Assembly: GCA_020631735.1 (NCBI GenBank)
Contig: CM036199.1
Span: 22,423,553 to 22,487,552, forward strand
Direction: 5' to 3'
From: Saccharum officinarum
Taxonomy: Eukaryota; Streptophyta; Magnoliopsida; Poales; Poaceae
Length of the DNA: 64,000 nucleotides
The translations under genes and the position numbers were made by a program. Positions 10,373 through 21,905 of the stretch are shown here, piece after piece. Position 1 is the first letter of the stretch. Each line of letters begins with the position of its first letter. The notes beneath the pieces are model-generated. The model did not search any database, had not been told where the DNA came from, and worked only from the letters and a program-made list of their open reading frames with translations.

Positions 10373-11260
10373 CTCGTTGGCCGGCTCAAGGCTCCCTCTC
10401 TCGAACATTTTGACATACTTGTGAGCACTTTGAGCTAAGCAACTCCCCTCCCACTCATCTCTCTTGCTTCTTTGCATATTCGAAGTGAGATTGAGTGATC
10501 CAAGTGCATTTGCATTGTGAGATAGCATCTAGTTGGCACTTGGTGGTTGATTTGCTGCGGGATTCTTGTTTCTCTTGGTGGTTGCCGACACCTAGATGGC
10601 TTGGAGTAGCTTGGAGGCGTTGGCAAGAATTGGTGATTGTTCTTGGCCACCTCCGGTGATTGTGAGGGGTTTGTGCCTACCTCGGCGAAGCGCCAAAGGC
10701 AACATTAGTGAATTGCTCGTGTCATTGCAACCTTTTGCCATTTGGTAGGTTCTTGTGGTGCCTTTTGAGAGGCTCGGTGTGTGACCGATTAGCCACCGAA
10801 CCACGTGGTGAAGAGGGACACAACGGGGACTAGCGTGCCGGCAAGCACGTGAACCTCGGGATAAATCTTCGTGTCATCACTTTCATATTGTGATTGATTG
10901 ATCCCGGTGTTCGGTTATATTGGTATTCATCTATTGATCATATTGATTGGTTGGCTCAATTCTTCGCCCCTCGGTGATACCCTCCTAACTCTCTCTTGTA
11001 TTTATTTCTTAGTTACCTTGCTAGCTTGTTAGTGTAACTTTTAGCTTGTGTAGCTAGCTAGCTTTAGTTGTGCGATTTGACTTGTGCGGTTGAGTGCAAA
11101 TAAACTAGAATTGTGAATTGGTTAGGTGGCTTGCAAACACCCCATAGGCTAAGCAAAACTCGCATCTCCCTATTTGTTATATTGATAAACTTGTTTAGCT
11201 TGTCTTTGTAGAAAATTTTATAAGGCTATTCACCCCCTCTAGCCATCAAGACCTTTCAAG

Positions 11261-11272
11261 TGGTATCGGAGC
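11261..11272 (+). other. Primer binding site of the Sirevirus
   Basis: TGGTATCGGAGC two bases after the 5' LTR, complementary to the 3' end of initiator methionine tRNA apart from minor differences. This is the usual Copia minus-strand primer. Confidence 0.85.
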
Positions 11273-11312
11273 CGTGGTCACCGTTTATAAGGCTTAACAA
11301 CCTCGGTGTAAG

Positions 11313-13502
11313 ATGGCTCAAGTTATGTTCAATCATGTTAATGGCAAGCCTCCATTCTTTGATGGCGTCTCTTCCTTTGATCATTGGAAAAGAAAGATGA
11401 AGCAATATCTAGGCAATATACATGAGAAGGTTTGGGATGTGACCAAAGAAGGATACGTCATTCTTGATGAGGAAAACCTCACTCCCAATGACCGTATCAA
11501 CAAACAATGCAATACGGCGGCACTTGACACAATCTATCGTGCCATTGATGATAAAGTATTTGAGCAAATTAAAGATCTTGAAAAGGCAAATGAGCTTTGG
11601 ATAAGGCTTGAAGAAACATATGAAGGCACTTCAACGGTAAAAAGTGCCAAACTATATATGCTCAAGGACAAGTTCTCCACATTCAAGATAAAGGATGATG
11701 AATCCATCCCGGAGATGTTCTATAGGCTCTAAGTCATTGTCAATGATCTCAAGGGGCTTGGGGAGAAGGTTGAGGACAAGGACTTCTCACACAAGTTCTT
11801 GATGTGCTTACCCAAGAAGTTTGCCACCTTGAGAAGAATGATCTTTAGAGAGGTATTGGACAAGGTCAAACCAACCAATGTGCTTGGAGATATAATGACC
11901 GATGCCCAATACAATGATGATGAAGATGAGGTAGAAGAGAAGAAGGAGACCAAGGTCAAGCAGGAGAAGCCCATTGCATTCAAGGCTTCATCCTCTAAGG
12001 GCAAGAGCAAGGTGGAGAGTGATGATGATGATCCATTCGATGATGAGACCATGGCCCTCCTTGTGCACAAGATGGGAAGGTTCATGAAGAAGAGAGGATA
12101 TGGGGCAAGGAAGAGGAGAGACACTATAAAGGCAAAGACCCTTTGCTACAATTGCAATAGCCCCGATCACATAGTGGCGGATTGCCCCTATGAAGATAAG
12201 AGATTTCATAATGGGGACTTGAAGCTCAAGAAGAACAAGAAGGATAAGAAAGAGAATGAGAAGAAAGCAAAGAAGAGCTTCACTTTCAACAAGAAGAAGA
12301 AGGGTGGTAGTTATGTAGTCACTTGGGATAGTGACAACTCCGATAGTGATGATGATGAAAGCTCTAGTGATGATGAGAGGATCACTCAGCGAGCCATTGC
12401 AAACATCGCCCTCTCCAACAAGCCATCCATCTTCGACACTACATCAACATGCCTTATGGCCAAGCCTACCAAGGTAAAACATGATGATAGTGATGATGAT
12501 TCTTGTGCTAGTGATGATTGTAGGAGTGATGATGAGGAGGATGAGGACTATTCCAAGGATGATCTATTAGGCATAATAGATCAAATGAGCAAGGGCTACA
12601 AGAGGACAACCAAGAAATACAAAATCTTGGAACAAGAGCTCGTTGCCAAGAGCAATGAAAATGATGCCTTGATGGAGGAGCTTGTTGCTCTCAAAAAGAG
12701 TAAGGAGTGCAAAGGAATTGAACAAGAGCTCAAAGCTTTTAGAAAATCCTTTGATGAGCTAGAGGCTTCTCGTGAGTGTCTAAAGGAAGACCACGAGGAT
12801 CTTGAAATTGCTCACACTAGGCTTAAGGAAGCCCACTCCACTCTACTTGAGCTCATCAAGGAAAAGGACCTTAAGTTGGAGAAATTCATGAAGGAAGCTA
12901 AGGAGGAGCAAGTGATTGTCACTTGTGATATTGGACTAACATGTGATATTATTGATGATTCTTTATTTGTTAGTCCTACTAATGCTTCATGTAGCTCATC
13001 ATCATCCACCACAACCAACTCTACCTCTACTACTAGTGATTCATCACTTGTGGTTGAGACTCTCAAGAGAGAGGTGGATGATCTCACCCGCGCATTAGGC
13101 AACGCCTATGGTGGGGATGCCCGCTTGCTAAAATGCTTGGGTAGCCAAAGGTTCTCTCTTAACAAAGAGGGATTGGGCTATACTCCCAAGAAGGGCAAGG
13201 CGGCCTTTGCTACTCCAAAGTCTCGCTTTGTGAAGGGCAATGGTCGTTATTGCAATAGATGCAAGCAAGTTGGGCATCTAGAGATTAATTGCAATAAAAT
13301 GAACAAGAACAAGAAAAATGCAAATGTACCTTACATTCCTTTTAATTCTTGTTATATACTTACCAAGGGTGAGAAAGGTGTGCATGCTAGGTTTGTTGGT
13401 ACACCAATTGTGGGCCCAAAGAAGAAGGCCATTTGGGTACCAAAGAGCTTAGTGACTAACCTCCAAGGACCCAAGCAAGTATGGGTACCTAAGAAACATT
13501 GA
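11313..13502 (+). pseudogene. Sirevirus gag (one internal stop)
   Basis: Gag forms the particle and packages element RNA. The frame opens at ATG 11313 and is interrupted by TAA at 11730-11732, where the expected codon would be CAA (one C-to-T change). It then continues in the same frame to TGA 13500-13502. The N-terminal part fits the Copia gag (UBN2-type) fold. After the stop, a zinc knuckle C-x2-C-x4-H-x4-C lies near 12144-12185 and a second (CNRCKQVGHLEINC) near 13250-13291. Between them lie acidic and lysine-rich segments and a predicted coiled coil (about 12580-12900). The large size and two knuckles are as in Sireviruses. Only the single nonsense codon disables it. Confidence 0.88.
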
Positions 13503-13544
13503 TTTGTTTTGTAGGTAAATTACAAGGCCGGAGGAAGGCATTGG

Positions 13545-16500
13545 GTGCTTGATAGTGGGTGCTCTCAACATATGACCGGTGATTCAAGAATGTTCAACTC
13601 TCTCAAATCAAATGATAGTGGCATTGATAGTATCACATTTGGTGACAATAGCAAGGGTAATGTGAAGGCTCTTGGAAGGATTGCAATATCAAATGATCAT
13701 AGCATCTCCAATGTGCTACTAGTTGAAAAGCTCAATTTCAACTTGTTGTCGGTTGCTCAATTATGTGATCTAGGCTTCAATTGCATATTTGGTGTTGATG
13801 ATGTGGAGATAGTTAGTGTTGATGGCTCTAACTTGATCTTCAAAGGCTTTAGATTTGAGAATCTATACTTGGTTGATTTCAATGCTAGTGACACTCAACT
13901 TTCAACATGTTTGCTCACCAAATCAAGTATGGGTTGGTTATGGCATAGAAGACTTGGTCATGTTGGCATGAAGCAATTGAACAAGTTAGTGAAGCATGAC
14001 TTAGTTAGAGGCTTGAAGGATGTCACATTTGAGAAAGATAAGCTATGTAGTGCATGTCAAGCCGGAAAGCAAGTAGGCAACACTCATCCATTGAAAAGCA
14101 TTATGAGTACTTCCAAGGCATTTGAGTTGTTGCACATGGATCTATTTGGGCCAACTACATACACAAGCATTGGTGGCAACAAGTATGGCTTTGTGATTGT
14201 GGATGATTTCACTAGATACACATGGGTATTCTTTCTTGTGGACAAGAGTGATGTATTTGACATATTCAAGAAGTTCATCAAGAGAGTGCAAAATGAGTTT
14301 GAGACCACAATCAAGAAAGTAAGAAGTGACAATGGAAGTGAGTTTAGAAACACAAGAGTTGATGAGCTATGTGAAGAGCTTGGAATCAAACATCAATTCT
14401 CGGCCAAGTATACACCTCAATCAAATGGCCTAGTTGAGAGGAAAAATAGAACCTTAATTGATATGGCAAGATCAATGTTGAATGAGTATAATGTAAGTCA
14501 TTCATTTTGGGCCGAAGCAATCAACACGGCTTGCTTCTATAGCAACCGCCTCTATTGCCACAAGTTTCTAGAGAAGACACCATATGAGATCTTAAATGGA
14601 AGAAAGCCCAACATTGCATACTTTCGGGTATTTGGTTGTAAATGCTATATCTTGAAGAAAGGCACTAGATTGAGCAAGTTTGAGAAGAAATGTGATGAAG
14701 GCTTCCTACTTGGTTACTCAACTACTAGCAAAGCTTATAGAGTTTGGAATTTGGCTAATGGTCGACTTGAAGAAGTGTATGATGTTGAGTTTGATGAAAC
14801 AAATGGTTCTCAAGATGAAGAAGATAACTTGGATGATGTGAGAGGAACTCAATTGAGTAATGCTATGAAAGAGATGGATATTGGTGATATTAGACCAAAA
14901 CAAGTAATTCATGTGGATGATGACAAAGATCAAGTGCTCCAAAGTCCAATTACACAAGCTAGTGGTTCTCTAATGCAAAATCAAGCTAGTACATCATCTC
15001 AAGTGCAACAAGATCAACAAGTGGCTAGTTCATCATCTCCAATTCATGATCAACATCAACATCCAAGCAATCAAGTCCAAGTGCTTCAACCAACTAACAT
15101 TGCAAGAGACCATCCATTGGATTCCATCATTGGTGACATACAAAGAGGAGTTCAAACTAGATCAAGATTGACATCATTTTGTGGTCACTCTTCTTTTGTG
15201 TCAATGGAAGAACCCAAGGACATTGATAAAGCATTGAGAGATCCGGATTGGGTAAATGCAATGCATGAAGAGCTCAACAACTTCAAGAGAAATGAAGTAT
15301 GGGAACTAGTTGAAAGGCCTAAGGATCACAATGTCATTGGAACAAGATGGGTCTTTCGCAACAAGCAAGATCAAGATGGGATAGTAGTAAGGAACAAAGC
15401 AAGACTAGTAGCTCAAGGTTACACACAAATAGAGGGTCTTGACTTTGGTGAAACTTATGCCCCGGTTGCAAGATTGGAAGCAATTAGGATCTTACTTGCC
15501 TATGCTTGTGCTCACAATATCAAGCTATATCAAATGGATGTAAAGAGTGCATTTCTCAATGGGTACATTCAAGAGGAGGTGTATGTGGAGCAACCTCCCG
15601 GTTTTGAAGATGACAAGAAACTCAATCATGTCTACAAATTGAGAAAAGCTTTGTATGGATTGAAGCAAGCACCTAGAGCATGGTATGAAAGATTGAGGGA
15701 CTTCTTGCTATCCAAAGGATTTGTCATGGGCAAAGTTGATACAACACTATTCACCAAGAAGATTGGGAAAGACTTATTTGTGTTGCAAATATATGTTGAT
15801 GATATCATATTCGGTTCAACCAATCAAGATTATTGTGATGAGTTTGGAAAAATGATGGCAAAGAATTTGAAATGTCAATGATTGGTGAACTTAGTTTCTT
15901 TCTTGGACTTCAAATCAAACAAATGAAAGAAGGTACATTTGTGAGCCAAACTAAGTACATCAAAGATATGCTCAAGAAGTTTGGCATGGAAGATGCAAAG
16001 AGTATTACAACCCCAATGGGCACTAGTGGAAGTTTGGATAGTGACAAGAGTGGCAACATGGTGGATCAAAAGCTATATAGATCGATGATTGGTAGTCTAC
16101 TCTATGTGACGGCATCAAGGCCCGATGTGATGTTTAGTGTATGCATGTGTGCAAGATTTCAAACCTCACCAAGAGAAAGTCATTTGAAGGCAACAAAGAG
16201 AATATTGAGGTACTTAAAGCATACACAAGATGTTGGATTATGGTATCCCAAAGGTGCAAGCTTTGAGCTAGTTGGATATTCGGATTCCGACTATGTCGGT
16301 GATAAAGTGGAGAGAAAGAGCACTTTCGGGACATGTCAATTGTTGGGAAGATCACTTGTCTCATGGTCATCCAAGAAGCAAAATAGTATTGCACTATCTA
16401 CCGCCGAAGCCGAATACATCGCCGCGGGTAGTTGTTGTGCACAAATCTTATGGATGAAGGCAACATTGAAAGATTTTGGAATCAACTTCAAGAATGTGCC

Positions 16501-16744
16501 ATTGCTATGTGACAATGAAAGTGCCGTGAAGCTAACCAACAATCCGGTTCAACATCAAAGAACAAAGCATATTGATGTTCGTCATCACTTTATTAGAGAT
16601 CATCAACAAAAGGGTGACATTGCCATTGAGAGTGTGGGCACCGAAGATCAATTAGCCGATCTATTCACCAAGCCACTTGATGAGAAGAGATTTCACAAGC
16701 TAAAGAATGAGTTAAACATACTTGACTTCTCCAACATGAGTTGA
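13545..16744 (+). pseudogene. Sirevirus pol: protease, integrase, reverse transcriptase, RNase H (frameshifted)
   Basis: The Copia polyprotein, in the same frame as gag, is separated from it by TGA 13500-13502 and TAG 13512-13514. In order: protease active site [11 protein letters not shown] right after 13545; GAG-pre-integrase motif [11 protein letters not shown] (about 13936); integrase core with DLFGP, SDNGSEF and a catalytic Glu in LVERKNR; reverse transcriptase with [10 protein letters not shown] and YVDDIIFGS (about 15795). A one-base loss in the A-run near 15860-15864 ends this frame at 15881, and the rest continues in another frame from 15872. That part has the RNase H residues around STAEAEYIAAGS and the closing motif LADLFTKPLDE, ending at 16744. 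The break lies between the polymerase motif and RNase H, so this copy cannot make full-length pol. Confidence 0.92.
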
Positions 16745-17924
16745 TGCACTCCATATATGACATGCCTCTCCTTCGAGCCCCAAGGTACAATTGGTTGACA
16801 TGTCATCCATTTTATACTAAGGACATGTTTAGTGCATCTAGTCATGATTTCTTATGTTCTAGGATCATTCATGAAAATTAAATAAATTTTAAGTTTATAT
16901 GGTGCCACTATTGTTTCCATGACTTGTATGATCTAGTGGTAGCATATAACTTGTTTAAGTAGCTTGTGATCCTAAGTATTTAATCTAGAAAACTTGTCTA
17001 AATATTTGCTTCAACATGGTGCATGATAACCCTTCTAGTGAGGTGTGAAGAAGCTTGCCCTTGGATCAAACCGAAGTATTTTATTTATGCAAGCAATCTA
17101 GGTTGAATCATAAACTTGATCCTCACCCCATATTTCAACATGATAATCTATCTAAAGTTTGCTCCTTGTGGTCAATTGGTGCCAAAGGGGGAGAAATTGT
17201 TGTTCACAAAGATAGAACTCAAAGGGGAAGAAAATGTTGTGGGGGAGAAAATGTTGTTCACAAGATAGATTCTAAAAGGGGAGAAAACCTAAAGGGGAGA
17301 ATTGATAAAAGAAGGGGATCAACTAAAATTTTGAGCACACAAGTAGGGGGAGCAAGCTCTTAAACATGAATGTTGCATTTCTATGTGCACTTCATATGTA
17401 TGATGCATAGTTATGCATTTCGTTTTCTCCGATACTTTGCTTGTGTGGTGACTTGCTAGTATAATTTGAATGATGCATTGAGGTACTAGTATGAATAGGA
17501 AGTAGTTAGATTTTTCTTGCTTCACGTTTTTCAAAATGGTACTAGAGCCTTGCTTATAATGTTGATCTCACGAGGTTTCTAGTTATGTTTGTGCTTTCCA
17601 AGTGGAATCTAACTACACAAGGTGCTAAGATGGTGTTTATCGCTACTCCGATGGTATCACGCTTCAAAGGTCTATAATCTAAAACACTTAGCACCTATTG
17701 GTAGACAATGCTCCTAATCTTTCCTATCTAACATGTATGCTTCCAAAATCCAAACATATAGCATACATGTAGGGGGAGCCATTGCTATCAATTTGAATTC
17801 ATGATCACATGTCCATAATTCTTACACATGGTAATATACTTGGACAATGTGACATGGGTTCAATCAAATTTTATCATAATATCTTTGTGAAAGGTTTGTC
17901 ACCAATTACCAACAAGGGGGAGAT
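16745..17924 (+). other. Sirevirus 3' non-coding region with repeated polypurine tracts
   Basis: No ORF of note. At least eight purine-rich tracts of the form AAAGGGGGAGA or AAGGGGAGA occur (near 17187, 17222, 17240, 17275, 17292, 17344 and 17772). The last, ACAAGGGGGAGAT, abuts the 3' LTR at 17925 and is the functional plus-strand primer by position. Multiple polypurine tracts are an established Sirevirus trait. Confidence 0.8.
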
Positions 17925-19898
17925 TGAAAGTCCTATGTTTGGTGTTGGTAATTAGTGACAATGCCTAAGTACTAATCCCATGCCTAAGTTGTATGTAGCA
18001 TATGAGGATTAGTACACTCCAAGGTTGGTGGCAAGATGGACATGGTGATCATGATGGCCACACTTGGATTTGGACGCAACCCTACGTGATCAAGGCAAAG
18101 GTATATGCTTAAGGGTTGTGTTTTAGTAACCAAGACACCTAGTGGGTGTGGTTACATTATAGGATAGATAGCCGTACTATAAAGAGGGGAATGACGCGGC
18201 TATTGAACTCCTAAGTGCCTCTAGATGTGCATTTCATGATCATATGCATTTGGATAGAACTAATATCGCCTCGAAAAATGATTGTGAAAATGCTAACACA
18301 CTCACACATGACGAGATCACTTGGTGATGTTAGCACGTTTGCGACGGCGGTGGAGTTTGAGCGGTAGAGAGGGTTTGGGTTCCTCTCTCCCTCCCGCCGA
18401 GCTTGCGAGGCGGGATTCAGGCGTTTTCGAGAAGTTGAAACGATTATTTTCCACTACGCCGGAAGTCCGGAAAAGAAACGGAGGCGAACGGAGGTCACAG
18501 AGGTGACCAGACGCTGAACCGGACGCGGTCCTTGCATGACCGGACGCGTCCGGTCAGTGTTCAGTGTCTGCGTGTTTTTCAGTTCGATGATCGGACGCGA
18601 GGCGCGTCCGGTCACTGATGATCGGACGCGTCCGGTCGTTCAGGGAGCTTACTGGACTCTAACCGGACGCTGTCTTTGTCGCGTCCAGTCATTTTCTTCA
18701 GCGCGTCCAGTCACTATTTCATTGAGCGCTGTTCAGGCGACCAGCGCGTCCGGTCCTTCACGGGACCAGCGCGTCCGGTCGTTCCCGGCGCGTCCGGTCA
18801 GTTGGACCAGCGCGTCCGGTCGTTGCTTCGTAGTTAGCCGTTGGGCGACCAGCGCGTCCGGTCGTTTGGACCAGCGCGTCCGGTCAGTACTTCACGAGTT
18901 AGCCGTTGGGCGACCGACGCGTCCGGTCAGTTGGACCAGCGCGTCCGGTCAGCGCGATTTTGGCTGTTTAAGTTTCTAACGGCTATATTCGAAGGGGTAC
19001 GTCTATAAATACTCGTTGGCCGGCTCAAGGCTCCCTCTCTCGAACATTTTGACATACTTGTGAGCACTTTGAGCTAAGCAACTCCCCTCCCACTCATCTC
19101 TCTTGCTTCTTTGCATATTCGAAGTGAGATTGAGTGATCCAAGTGCATTTGCATTGTGAGATAGCATCTAGTTGGCACTTGGTGGTTGATTTGCTGCGGG
19201 ATTCTTGTTTCTCTTGGTGGTTGCCGCCACCTAGACGGCTTGGAGCAGCTTGGAGGCGTTGGCAAGAATTGGTGATTGTTCTTGGCCACCTCCGGTGATT
19301 GTGAGGGGTTTGTGCCTACCTCGGCGAAGCGCCAAAGGCAACATTAGTGAATTGCTCGTGTCATTGCAACCTTTTGCCATTTGGTAGGTTCTTGTGGTGC
19401 CTTTTGAGAGGCTCGGTGTGTGACCGATTAGCCACCGAACCACGTGGTGAAGAGGGACACAACGGGGACTAGCGTGCCGGCAAGCACGTGAACCTCGGGA
19501 TAAATCTTCGTGTCATCACTTTCATATTGTGATTGATTGATCCCGGTGTTCGGTTATATTGGTATTCATCTATTGATCATATTGATTGGTTGGCTCAATT
19601 CTTCGCCCCTCGGTGATACCCTCCTAACTCTCTCTTGTATTTATTTCTTAGTTACCTTGCTAGCTTGTTAGTGTAACTTTTAGCTTGTGTAGCTAGCTAG
19701 CTTTAGTTGTGCGATTTGACTTGTGCGGTTGAGTGCAAATAAACTAGAATTGTGAATTGGTTAGGTGGCTTGCAAACACCCCGTAGGCTAAGCAAAACTC
19801 GCATCTCGCTATTTGTTATATTGATAAACTTGTTTAGCTTGTCTTTGTAGAAAATTTTATAAGGCTATTCACCCCCCTCTAGCCATCAAGACCTTTCA
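17925..19898 (+). repeat. 3' LTR of the Sirevirus
   Basis: 1974 bp, about 99% identical by eye to 9286-11258. It has the same motif array (about 18519-18955, palindrome at 18537-18556) and TATA box at 19004-19011. Most differences are C/T or G/A, as expected from methyl-cytosine decay, plus one C-run indel near the end. Confidence 0.92.
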
Positions 19899-20986
19899 CA
19901 GATGCTGGACTCGACCGCGATGGACGCGTCTGGCGCTGGAAATTCGACCGTTGGAGAAGTGGCGCGCAGGGACACGTGGCCGCTCTATGGAGAGACAGAC
20001 GTGACAGACGCGTTTGTCGCCCCCGAAAAACGCCCAGTGAATTGCTAACGGCTCTTTTCGAAGGGGTACGTCTATAAATACTTGGTGGCCAGCTCTTGGC
20101 TCTCTCTCTCTTGGACTTTTGACATTCTTGTGAGCACATTGAGCTGAGCTAAAGCAACCCTTCTCATCCCAACTCATCTGCTTTGCATTCGATTGCGATC
20201 TTTGAGTGAGATTGAGTGATTCAAGTGCATTGATCATTGATTTGCATCTAGAGGCACTTGGGAGATTGATTTGCTGCGGTTTTTCTTGTTACTCTTGGTG
20301 GTTGCCACCACCTAGATGGCTTGGAGCAGCTTGGAGGCGTGGCAAGTGTTGGTGATTGTTCTTGGCCACCTCTTGTGATCTTGTGAGGGGTTTGCACCTT
20401 CCCTGGCGGTGTGCCACAAGGTAGCATTAGTATATTGCTCGTGTCATTGCAACTCCTAGCCATTTGGTAAGTTCTTGTGGCGCCTTTTGAGAGGCTCGGT
20501 GTGTGACCGATTAGCCACCGAACCATGTGGTTGAGGGAGACACAACGGGGACTAGCGTGCCGGCAAGCACGTGAACCTTAGGATAAATCATCATGTCTTC
20601 ACTTCGTTGATTATGATTGATTTGTCTCGGTGGATTGATTATCTTGAATATCATCACTTGGAATTATTGATTGGTTGGCTCAATTCATCGCCCCTCGTGA
20701 AATATTTCTTACCCTACTCTTGCATTACATTTCAAGTACTTAGTTGTTTTTCTCTAGTGCTTAGTAGCTAGAGTAGAGTAGCTTTTTGGTTTACCTCTTG
20801 CGGTTTAACTTGTGTGGTTGTGTGACTTTCATTAGAATTGTGTATTGGATAGGTGGCTTGCAAACCCCTTTTAGGCTAAGCAAAACTTGCATCACGCTAT
20901 TTGTTATATTGATAAACTTGTTTAGCATACTTTGTAGGAATTTTTTAATAGGCTATTCACCCTCCTCTAGCCATTAAGACCTTTCA
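19899..20986 (+). mobile_element. Old solo Copia (Sirevirus-type) LTR, right part
   Basis: Continuation of 8360-9285 after the inserted Sirevirus. It begins in the GCGTCTGTC-type array, has a TATA box (20073-20080) in the conserved block, and ends CCATTAAGACCTTTCA, matching the LTR end of the intact element. The two related LTRs are clearly diverged, so they belong to different subfamilies or ages. Confidence 0.75.
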
Positions 20987-20991
20987 TCAGC

Positions 20992-21905
20992 TCGACTACA
21001 ACTTACCTCAATTCCAACACACTCCAAATGGCTAGATATGGGGTACATATAGCTCCACAAGCGCCAACTAATTGTTGGAAGCTTGGGCTACTTCGACAGG
21101 ATGCATCAGAGATCTCTGATGATTGCACTAGAGAAATATCACGCCCTCTACTACCCCAACTAGTCATTGCCAATCGTTTGATCTCTTTATCCGGTGCTCC
21201 ACCAAAGAGGTTACAATGTACTATCCAAAGGACTAGCTAGGGCCTCTCTGGATGCACCTCAATATTCCGGTGGACACATCGGAGAGCCCCAATATTCTCT
21301 ACTCTTCCAATTCCACCTATGCAACGGTTATGTGGTGTAACTTTGGTGCTAAACTTTAGTGCCTGCATTGAAAGTATGTCATGCACTTCTTGTCTACCAC
21401 CTTGGCCTGACCTCACCTGCTAACTCTGGTGTTCACCAGAAATCTCTGGTGCTTTGTTCATTGCACTTCTGAGTTGAATTTTTTGTGTCCTTTTATTTGT
21501 GCTTCTCTTTCTTGATGTCTTGAGTTTTTGCTTGTTCTCTAGGGTTTCAATGCCTCTCTTTGATTTTTAGGTGTTGATTGCTTGATCTCCCACCTTAGCC
21601 TAGCTCAAGCCCATCCTTATTGCATCTCTAGGACTAAACACCTTGGGGACACCTTGTATACTAGCAAATATTGTTAATCCTAATGATTATATTATCAATC
21701 AACCACCAAAATCAATAAAACCTCGTTGGGTTTATATTTCTTATAACAACTAATTTGGGGTCCAGATGATAGAGTTATGGACTTCAGAAGAATCCAACTC
21801 ATGCAAACTAGGTGACCCGATACGCATACCAGGTGGTCTGGTTTTGCCGGCCAAATTAGATATCAAGATGAATTTAACTTTCGTTATGGAGTTTGAGTCG
21901 ATTTT
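20992..21905. other. Unassigned repeat-like stretch left of the Gypsy nest
   Basis: No gene seen. Short repeated phrases such as CTCTGGTG and TCCGGTG, and a T-rich centre, look like a decayed LTR or transposon. Its continuation is probably at 56127 and after, beyond the inserted solo LTR B. Positions 21901-21905 (ATTTT) are the proposed left target duplication of B. Confidence 0.4.

Larger units (their letters stand above)
9286..11258 (+). repeat. 5' LTR of the Sirevirus
   Basis: 1973 bp, beginning TGAAAGTCC and ending ACCTTTCA, followed two bases later by the primer site. It contains a GCGTCCGGTC array (9880-10315) upstream of a TATA box at 10365-10372. Its small ORFs fall in the array and downstream leader and are not genes. 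Confidence 0.92.
9286..19898 (+). mobile_element. Nearly complete Sirevirus (Ty1/Copia) retrotransposon
   Basis: A 10.6-kb element with two nearly identical LTRs (9286-11258 and 17925-19898), a primer site, gag with two zinc knuckles, pol in Copia order (protease, integrase, reverse transcriptase, RNase H) and a long 3' non-coding region with repeated polypurine tracts. The target duplication is CAGAC (9281-9285) and CAGAT (19899-19903); the change is at a CpG of the CAGACG motif. LTR arrays of a CCGG-containing palindromic motif and multiple polypurine tracts are recognised Sirevirus hallmarks. By eye the LTRs differ at about 15 positions in 1973 bp, so the insertion is recent. Coding is broken by three in-frame stops and one frameshift. 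Confidence 0.9.
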
